A DNA stretch of 64,000 nucleotides from Cyclobacteriaceae bacterium (GTDB lineage Bacteria; Bacteroidota; Bacteroidia; Cytophagales; Cyclobacteriaceae), in the NCBI GenBank assembly GCA_019638275.1, contig JAHBUC010000001.1, positions 248,001 through 312,000 on the forward strand, given 5' to 3'. Within the stretch, counting starts at the first letter, position 1; each line of letters starts with the position of its first letter. The notes under the pieces were generated by a model. The model saw only the letters and a program-made list of their open reading frames with translations. It did not search any database and was not told where the DNA came from. Of the stretch, positions 57,999 to 64,000 are shown piece by piece. The position numbers and the translations under genes are program-made.

Positions 57999-58800
57999 TT
58001 ACAAAACGGTATTTCGTCAGAAAAAAGTTTGTGTGTTGGTGCCAACCTACAACAATGAACAAACTCTGAAACAGGTACTACAGGACGTACTGAATTATAC
58101 CGATCAGGTTATTGTGGTCAATGATGGGTCAACCGATTCAACCACTTCTATTTTAAATGAATTTGCAGGTCTTGAAATTGTAAGTTATCCGAAAAACAGA
58201 GGAAAGGGTTATGCGCTGCGCCAGGGTTTTAAGCGTGCTGTTGAAAAGGGATATGAATACGCCATCAGCATCGATTCGGATGGACAACATTTTGCCGATG
58301 ACCTGCCTGAATTTTTAGCAGCACTTGAAAAACAGCCCGGCTGCATCATTATCGGCCAGCGAAACATGGATCAGGCCAGTGTGCCCGGTAAAAGCAACTT
58401 CGGCAGAAATTTTTCAAACTTCTGGTTTGCATTTGAAACCGGCATAAAACTGAACGACACGCAAAGTGGCTACCGGCTATACCCGGTTGAACGTTTGCGC
58501 GAAATAAATTTTATATCACGAAAGTTTGAATTTGAGGTTGAGGTACTGGTCCGATCAGCCTGGGCAGGAATTCCGGTAATTGAAATCCCGGTGAGGGTTT
58601 TTTATCCTGAAAAAGGCAAGCGGATTTCACATTTCAGGCCATTTACTGATTTTACACGAATCAGTGTGTTAAATACTGTTTTGGTCACCATTGCCCTGCT
58701 CTACATTAAACCCCGCAACTTCATCCGAAGGATTAAAAAAAAAATTCCAGACAGGAACTTCTGCTTAAACTCTTCGATCCGGATACACCTGATGCGGTAA
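57991..58800 (+). CDS. GT2 glycosyltransferase, 5' part of a frame-split GT2-DUF2062 protein
   Basis: A 269-residue family 2 glycosyltransferase (VLVPTYNNEQTLKQVLQDVL, then VVNDGSTDSTTS, then SIDSDGQHFADDLPEF, then RKFEFEVEVLVRSAW), probably using a nucleotide- or polyprenyl-sugar. In this frame the last 20-odd residues after RRIKKK show no homology and end at 58800. After the ten-A run at 58735-58744 the -1 frame continues into a DUF2062 domain. Intact relatives in flexirubin clusters appear to be single GT2-DUF2062 chains of about 390 residues; joining the frames here would give about 392. See the homopolymer and DUF2062 entries. Confidence 0.85.
   Translation: MDNYKTVFRQKKVCVLVPTYNNEQTLKQVLQDVLNYTDQVIVVNDGSTDSTTSILNEFAGLEIVSYPKNRGKGYALRQGFKRAVEKGYEYAISIDSDGQHFADDLPEFLAALEKQPGCIIIGQRNMDQASVPGKSNFGRNFSNFWFAFETGIKLNDTQSGYRLYPVERLREINFISRKFEFEVEVLVRSAWAGIPVIEIPVRVFYPEKGKRISHFRPFTDFTRISVLNTVLVTIALLYIKPRNFIRRIKKKIPDRNFCLNSSIRIHLMR
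58735..58744 (+). other. Ten-A homopolymer at the GT2/DUF2062 junction
   Basis: A run of exactly ten A's. Upstream of it the frame with codons starting at 57991 encodes GT2; downstream the frame shifted by -1 encodes residues QELLLKLFDPDTPDAVKAF and then the DUF2062 core. It may be a base-calling or assembly indel, a true inactivating frameshift, or a site where polymerase or ribosome slippage yields the fused protein. Confidence 0.8.
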
Positions 58801-59168
58801 AGGCATTCTCCATTGGATTTGGAATTTTTATGGGCATTGTGCCCATATGGGGATTTCAACTGATAACGGCCATAGCCCTTGCTTTTGTACTTCGGCTAAA
58901 CAAAGCTCTTGTTATTCTTGCGGCCAACATCAGTATTCCACCCATGATACCGATTATCCTCTACCTGAGTCATCTGGTTGGTGCCTTTTGGATGGGGAAC
59001 CAAGCGGTTTCCATCACATTTGATACAACGCTTACATTTGATGTGATGCAGGAGAGTCTTTTCCAATACGTAGTTGGTGCCTTAACCCTTAGTATTGTTT
59101 CAGGTGTTATTTTTGGGCTGGCCACCTATGGTACTCTTAAATTTTTTAAGCGCCCGGCCAGCACCTGA
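58743..59168 (+). CDS. DUF2062 membrane domain, 3' part of the frame-split GT2-DUF2062 protein
   Basis: The -1 frame after the A-run encodes about 140 residues. LFDPDTPDAVKAFSIGFGIFMGIVPIWGFQ followed by LVILAANISIPPMIPIILYLSHLVGAFW and a last hydrophobic stretch (about four helices) matches DUF2062, which is commonly fused behind GT2 enzymes in this phylum. Read alone, the first ATG is at 58830, which would cut off the conserved start of the domain, so independent translation is unlikely to give a full protein. It ends 4 bases before the ATG of the MMPL gene. Confidence 0.7.
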   Translation, partial: NSRQELLLKLFDPDTPDAVKAFSIGFGIFMGIVPIWGFQLITAIALAFVLRLNKALVILAANISIPPMIPIILYLSHLVGAFWMGNQAVSITFDTTLTFDVMQESLFQYVVGALTLSIVSGVIFGLATYGTLKFFKRPAST

Positions 59169-59172
59169 ACAC

Positions 59173-62100
59173 ATGGAAGATTTTCTCATTGGCGTGTATA
59201 GATTTTTAAAAGCAAACAGATTTGTCTTCTGGATAATTCTCATGCTTACACTAGGAAGTTTGACCTGGGGAGCGTTAGGGATAAACCTGGAAGAAAATAT
59301 GACTAAGCTCTTTCCTGATGACGAACGCGTACAAAAGCTGAGCTACATATTTCAACATTCAACCTTCTCCGAAAGAATTGTGGTGATGGTATCTGTAAAG
59401 GACAGTACCGCATCTGTTGCTCCCGATAGCTTGGTGGCATTTGCCGAATCGGTGGCCACGGCAATGGAAGATAGCCTCATGCAGTACGGTGCAAGCATCA
59501 CCAGAAAAATTGATGACGATAAAATTCTTGATGTTTTAGCACTCACGCTTGAACACCTCCCTGTATTTTTTACCGATGAAGATTACAAGATACTAGACTC
59601 CATTACCCAGCCAGCCGTTAGCCGTGAAGTTATTCAGCAACAATACAGGCAACTGATTTCGCCATCGGGGCTTGCGTTGAAGAAAATAATTGTAAGCGAC
59701 CTGATGGGTTTTTCCTATCTGGTATTAAAGAAATTACAACAGCTTCAGTATGACGAAAATTTTGAGATTTATGACAGCCATATCTTAACTAAAGATCACC
59801 GTCACCTGATATTTTTTATCCAGTCGGGATATTCAGCGAATGAAACCGGAAAAAATACCGAATTCGTGGAGTCGCTTCAGGATATTGCCACGAAATACTC
59901 AGCCGGGAACGAAAATTTACTGGTTTCTTATTTTGGTGCGGCATCTGTAGCAGTAGGCAATGCCAGCCAGTTAAAGAAGGACACTTTTTTAACATTATCG
60001 TTAATGGTTGTGCTTCTTGCTGTGTTCATTACAGCCTTTTTTAGAGACATCCGTGTACTGCCGCTTATTTTGATTCCTGTTGTTTTCGGAGGACTCTTTG
60101 CTTTGTTCTGTATTTACCTGATCAAAGCATCCATCTCCATCCTGGCAATTGCGGCAGGTTCGGTAATATTGGGGATAGCAGTGAACTATGCGCTGCACTT
60201 CCTGGTGCATCAGCGAAATCATCAAAACCGGGAAGATGTTATAAGAGACATAGCGAGGCCGATGACACTGGGAAGCCTGACAACCGTGCTGGCTTTCTTT
60301 AGTCTTCAGTTTACCAACGCTTCCATGCTGAAAGACATCGGCCTTTTTGCAGGCTTTAGTTTGATTGGAGCAGCCATTTGTTCGTTGATTTTTTTACCAC
60401 ACCTGACACCGGAAATCCGTTACCGGGAAACACGTTTGGAAAGGTTGCCCTTTTTTAAAAATACCCCAGCAGGAATATGGACAATACTCATTCTGATGGT
60501 TACACCGATCTTCTTTTATTTTGCCACAGATGTGCGGTTTAACAGCGACATGAGCAAGCTGAATTTTATGGACGCTGAAACCCGTCAGGCACAGCACCGC
60601 ATCGAAACCATAAATCCCGCCTCGCTTCATACCTTTTATCTTTCATGTGAGGGCAACTCCATGGAAGAAGCGCTTCGTAAAAATGACAGAATCACGCCTA
60701 TTATCAACCGCTTGAAAAGAACAGGTGTAATAAGAAATACACATTCGCTTTCTGATTTTCTATTGTCGGATTCATTACAGCAACAACGTATTCGGCAATG
60801 GAAAGAATTTTGGAATGAAGAACGGAAACAAAATTTTTATGCTGCAGTAAAAGATGAAGGCCGTAAACTGAAATTTTCAGATCAGGTATTGAGTAACATT
60901 GATACCATTATAGGGCATGACTATTCAGTTATGGACACCGCATCATTCCAAAAACTGAGAGCCACTTTCTTCAGCGATAATATTATACAGAAGGACGATA
61001 AAATAACCATTGTATCATTGGTTAATGCTATGCCTGAGGAGCGAACGGCTATTCAAGCGGCAATTTCGGGTACTCCAGCAGATCTGTCGGACAGGCAAAT
61101 GATAACGAATTTGTTTATTGAGTTTGTTCACAACGATTTCAATTTTATTGTAGCCTTCACCTCCATTCTTGTTTTTGTTATTCTGTTAATTTCCAGTGGG
61201 CGTATTGAGATAACAATTGTCACATTTTTGCCCATGCTGATTACCTGGATTTGGGTACTGGGGATTATGGCTCTGCTGGGTATTGAATTTAATATTGTAA
61301 ACATCATGATATCAACCTTCATATTTGGGTTGGGAGATGATTACAGCATCTTTGTTATGGATGGCCTGCAACAGAAGTACAGAACAGGCAAGGAAACCCT
61401 TCAGTCTGTACGTACATCCATTTTTCTTTCTGTGGTCACTACTATTTCCGGTCTTGGTGTATTGATATTGGCAGAACATCCTGCCCTTCGATCGGTGGCC
61501 GCCATTGCCATTATCGGTATTGTTTGTGTATTTGTTATGTCACAAACTATTGAACCGTTTCTATACAAGTTGTTGATCACCAATCGAACGCAGAAAGGAC
61601 TACAACCTATAACGGCACGGGGACTCATAGTTACCACTATTACTTACAGTGTATTCGTTTTTGGTTCGTTCTTTCTTACCATTATAGGTATTGTTCTGAA
61701 AACAATTCCGTTTTGGAAAACATACCCCCGATTCATCTATCATGGTATGATCCGATTTTTTACCAGAACTATTCTGTTGGTTGCTTTTAACCTGAAGAAG
61801 AAAATAATTAATGAAAGCGCTGATGTGTTTAAAAGGCCGGGGATATTAATCGTAAACCATAGTTCCTTTCTGGACATCTTGTTAACCACCTCTCTTAATC
61901 CCAGAGTTATATTATTGACCAACAAATGGGTTTGGAATTCACCTGTATTTGGTGGTGTAGTTCGGTTGGCAGATTATTACCCGGTGATGGAAGGAGCCGA
62001 AGACAGTGTTTCAAAGTTAAAAACCCGTGTAGATGAAGGGTACTCTGTTGTTGTCTTTCCGGAAGGTACGCGCTCCGCTACTGGTAAAATCGGCAGGTTT

Positions 62101-62991
62101 CATAAAGGCGCATTTTTCATGGCTGAAAAACTTCAATTACCGGTTTATCCGGTGCTGATACATGGAGCGGCAGAGAGCATACCCAAATCGACCATGTATG
62201 TAAATGATGGCAATCTGACGGTAAAAATTCTTCCGGCAATCGAGTGTAATGACGAAAGCTTTGGCCAAAGCTATTCAGAAAGAACAAAATCCATTAGCCG
62301 ATATTTTAAGCAAGAATTTGCAAAACTTGCTGATGAAGAACGGAATCCTCAATCCATCAGGTACCGATTAATCAATGCCTACCGATACAAAGGACCTGTA
62401 TTGGAATGGTACCTGAGAATAAAATTAATGCTTGAGGGCCATTATCGTATTTTCAATGATCTCGTTCCAGTAAAGGCTTCAGTGCTTGACTTGGGCTGTG
62501 GCTATGGCTTTTTGTGCTATACACTTGGCTTTCTTTCGGCTCAACGGGTTATTACCGGGGTGGATTACGATGCTGAAAAGATTGCGGTAGCTGCAAACGG
62601 GTATTCAAAGCCAGGGCAATTGCAATTTTATCATGCCGATGTTACCCGATTTGATTTTGAAGCATATGACACTATTATTATTACAGATGTGCTCCACTAT
62701 CTGAAACCGGAGCAACAATGGCATTTGTTGTTGAAGTGCCTTCAATCGCTTAACCCTGGTGGGCAGATCATTATCCGGGATGGAGATGCTGATTTGAAAT
62801 ACCGCCACAAAGGAACAAGACTCACCGAATTGTTCTCGGTAAAATTTTTGAAGTTTAACAAATCTGTCAATGAATTGAACTACATATCCGGCAAGGCACT
62901 TACTGAGTTTGCAGGTAAACATGGTTGTAAAATGCAAATCATCGATCAGGGCAAACTGACTTCAAATGTTATTTTTGTGATCTCAAAATAA
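59173..62991 (+). CDS. Triple fusion: MMPL exporter, PlsC-type acyltransferase, SAM methyltransferase
   Basis: A 1272-residue protein. Residues 1 to about 820 form an RND/MMPL exporter with two periplasmic loops and about 12 helices (first helix 17-38, helices 2-6 near 275-420, a second half with VNIMISTFIFGLGDDYSIFVMDG). About 860-1060 is a lysophospholipid acyltransferase: NHSSFLD (His896) and FPEGTRS (962-968). About 1080-1272 is a class I methyltransferase with LDLGCGYG (Gly1108-Gly1112) and FEAYDTIIITDVLHYL. Such trifunctional proteins occur in flexirubin clusters. It probably exports, esterifies and methylates the pigment. ATG 59173 follows the DUF2062 stop by 4 bases. Confidence 0.9.
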   Translation: MEDFLIGVYRFLKANRFVFWIILMLTLGSLTWGALGINLEENMTKLFPDDERVQKLSYIFQHSTFSERIVVMVSVKDSTASVAPDSLVAFAESVATAMEDSLMQYGASITRKIDDDKILDVLALTLEHLPVFFTDEDYKILDSITQPAVSREVIQQQYRQLISPSGLALKKIIVSDLMGFSYLVLKKLQQLQYDENFEIYDSHILTKDHRHLIFFIQSGYSANETGKNTEFVESLQDIATKYSAGNENLLVSYFGAASVAVGNASQLKKDTFLTLSLMVVLLAVFITAFFRDIRVLPLILIPVVFGGLFALFCIYLIKASISILAIAAGSVILGIAVNYALHFLVHQRNHQNREDVIRDIARPMTLGSLTTVLAFFSLQFTNASMLKDIGLFAGFSLIGAAICSLIFLPHLTPEIRYRETRLERLPFFKNTPAGIWTILILMVTPIFFYFATDVRFNSDMSKLNFMDAETRQAQHRIETINPASLHTFYLSCEGNSMEEALRKNDRITPIINRLKRTGVIRNTHSLSDFLLSDSLQQQRIRQWKEFWNEERKQNFYAAVKDEGRKLKFSDQVLSNIDTIIGHDYSVMDTASFQKLRATFFSDNIIQKDDKITIVSLVNAMPEERTAIQAAISGTPADLSDRQMITNLFIEFVHNDFNFIVAFTSILVFVILLISSGRIEITIVTFLPMLITWIWVLGIMALLGIEFNIVNIMISTFIFGLGDDYSIFVMDGLQQKYRTGKETLQSVRTSIFLSVVTTISGLGVLILAEHPALRSVAAIAIIGIVCVFVMSQTIEPFLYKLLITNRTQKGLQPITARGLIVTTITYSVFVFGSFFLTIIGIVLKTIPFWKTYPRFIYHGMIRFFTRTILLVAFNLKKKIINESADVFKRPGILIVNHSSFLDILLTTSLNPRVILLTNKWVWNSPVFGGVVRLADYYPVMEGAEDSVSKLKTRVDEGYSVVVFPEGTRSATGKIGRFHKGAFFMAEKLQLPVYPVLIHGAAESIPKSTMYVNDGNLTVKILPAIECNDESFGQSYSERTKSISRYFKQEFAKLADEERNPQSIRYRLINAYRYKGPVLEWYLRIKLMLEGHYRIFNDLVPVKASVLDLGCGYGFLCYTLGFLSAQRVITGVDYDAEKIAVAANGYSKPGQLQFYHADVTRFDFEAYDTIIITDVLHYLKPEQQWHLLLKCLQSLNPGGQIIIRDGDADLKYRHKGTRLTELFSVKFLKFNKSVNELNYISGKALTEFAGKHGCKMQIIDQGKLTSNVIFVISK

Positions 62992-63001
62992 AGCGTGATT
63001 G

Positions 63002-64000
63002 ATGGATCACTATGACGTGGTAATTATAGGAAGTGGGCTGGGGGGGCTGGCGTGCGGAACTATGCTCGCACAGGAAGGTTACAAAGTATGTGTTTTGGAA
63101 AAGAACAAACAAATTGGTGGGAATCTCCAGACCTTTGTGCGGGATCGGGTAGTGTTTGATTCGGGTGTGCATTATGTGGGAGGCCTGGATATAGGACAAA
63201 ACCTCTATCAGCTTTTTAAGTACCTGGGCATTATGGACAAGCTCAAGCTCTGTAAGCTTGATGAAGAAGGTTTTGACCGCATTCTTTTCAAGGATGATCC
63301 AAATGTGTATTGCTATGCACAGGGTTACGAGAATTTCATTAAGGTACTGTCCAAACAATTTCCTGGCGAAGAAGAAGCACTTCGTAAGTATTGTGAGGGG
63401 ATCAAAGAAGTATGTTCAAAATTTCCGCTTTATAATCTTCGCAAGGGAGATTACCTGGAAAAAATTGGTGCGCTTGAAGTAGACACCCGGGCATTCATTG
63501 AGTCCATTACGGCAAACAAAAAGCTTCAGAGCGTATTGGCAGGAACAAGCCTGTTGTATGCTGGTGAGCCCGACAAGACACCATTGTACGTTCACGCGCT
63601 TGTGTTGAATAGCTATATTGAAAGTTCCTGGCGTTTTACCGGAGGAGGTTCGCAAATTGCGCGACTACTCTCCCGACAAATCATTGCGCATGGTGGGCGT
63701 ATTATAAATTATACCGAAATTAAACGTTTGGTTGAAGAGAACGGTAAAATTGCTTATGCTGAATCCGCCACCGGGGAGCATTTTGCAGGCAAATTATTTA
63801 TTTCCAATGTCCACCCTGCGAAATCTATGGAGATGATTAAAAGTGATCAGATAAAAAAAGCTTTCCGTACCCGCTTGAAAAGTCTCGAAAATTCCATCTC
63901 TGTATTTTATGTTAACGTTGTGCTCAAGGAGAAGGCAATGAAATACTTCAACCACAACTACTACTACTTCGCAGTTGAAGATACCTGGGCAGTATTAAAC
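63002..64000 (+). CDS. FAD-dependent oxidoreductase (CrtI/CrtISO-like), 3' end beyond window
   Basis: The first 333 codons of a flavoprotein, open to the right edge. The N-terminus VVIIGSGLGGLACGTMLAQEG is a dinucleotide-binding fold, followed by CVLEKNKQIGGNLQTF and SGVHYVGGLD, and further on SWRFTGGGSQIARLLS. This matches phytoene desaturase/carotenoid isomerase-like amine oxidases. Members occur in flexirubin clusters, where they may oxidise or isomerise the polyene. It starts 10 bases after the MMPL fusion gene. Confidence 0.83.
   Translation, partial: MDHYDVVIIGSGLGGLACGTMLAQEGYKVCVLEKNKQIGGNLQTFVRDRVVFDSGVHYVGGLDIGQNLYQLFKYLGIMDKLKLCKLDEEGFDRILFKDDPNVYCYAQGYENFIKVLSKQFPGEEEALRKYCEGIKEVCSKFPLYNLRKGDYLEKIGALEVDTRAFIESITANKKLQSVLAGTSLLYAGEPDKTPLYVHALVLNSYIESSWRFTGGGSQIARLLSRQIIAHGGRIINYTEIKRLVEENGKIAYAESATGEHFAGKLFISNVHPAKSMEMIKSDQIKKAFRTRLKSLENSISVFYVNVVLKEKAMKYFNHNYYYFAVEDTWAVLN

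Noticed and set aside
58830..59168. DUF2062 protein as an independent gene starting at 58830
   Set aside because: The conserved beginning of the domain lies upstream of that ATG in the same frame, which shows that the domain normally continues from the GT2 part.

Overview
The window is chromosomal DNA from a member of the Bacteroidota, most likely a Cytophagales-type organism. The evidence is the set of protein families (NhaD, a split-off atpD-atpC pair, a PorT-like outer-membrane protein, a flexirubin/aryl-polyene cluster, a PIN toxin pair of a type common in this group), the weak Shine-Dalgarno signals, and several TAnnTTTG promoter elements typical of the phylum. No rRNA, tRNA, CRISPR array, prophage or complete insertion sequence was found. 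The species cannot be fixed from the sequence alone.

Layout. 1-7.7 kb: the end of an amino-acid dehydrogenase, a Na+/H+ antiporter, aspartate kinase, DnaK, a small beta-barrel protein and release factor 3. 7.7-12 kb: a class A beta-lactamase-like lipoprotein, an RluA-type pseudouridine synthase, a small membrane protein, and atpD-atpC. 11.7-20.5 kb: a histidine kinase, a two-gene ABC exporter, a secreted beta-rich protein, grpE-dnaJ (a DnaJ with only half of its zinc cysteines), adk-obg and hpt. 20.5-31 kb: a GH109/Gfo-Idh-MocA protein, a Uma2 nuclease-fold protein, an M42 peptidase, upp, a lipoprotein-type SPFH protein, a MacB-type permease, a PIN toxin/antitoxin pair, a pentapeptide-repeat protein, serine deaminase and a TauE exporter. 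31-43.4 kb: secreted peptidases and hydrolases (two M28 peptidases, a D-aminoacylase, a serine hydrolase), two paralogous CxxC-containing secreted proteins, and glycine-cleavage genes (gcvP, gcvH) with lipA.

43.6 kb to the right edge: an unbroken run of plus-strand genes forming a flexirubin/aryl-polyene-type pigment cluster. A tyrosine ammonia-lyase would supply the 4-coumarate starter. Three catalytically complete ketosynthases, a chain-length-factor-like KS, a truncated KS-like protein, a ketoreductase, two hotdog dehydratases and two acyl carrier proteins would build the polyene. A flavin-dependent halogenase-like enzyme, a methyltransferase domain and a CrtI-like oxidoreductase would tailor it. 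Acyltransferases, a LolA-like carrier, a lipoprotein, a glycosyltransferase and an MMPL exporter would assemble and place it in the envelope. No coumarate-activating ligase and no DarA/DarB dialkylresorcinol enzymes lie inside the window, and the cluster continues past position 64000.

The most notable local anomalies are a run of ten A's that splits a GT2-DUF2062 protein into two frames, the MMPL-acyltransferase-methyltransferase triple fusion, two KS-fold proteins lacking the active-site cysteine, the half-zinc-finger DnaJ, several TAnnTTTG elements placed so close to start codons that transcripts may be leaderless, and four different families of short intergenic repeats.
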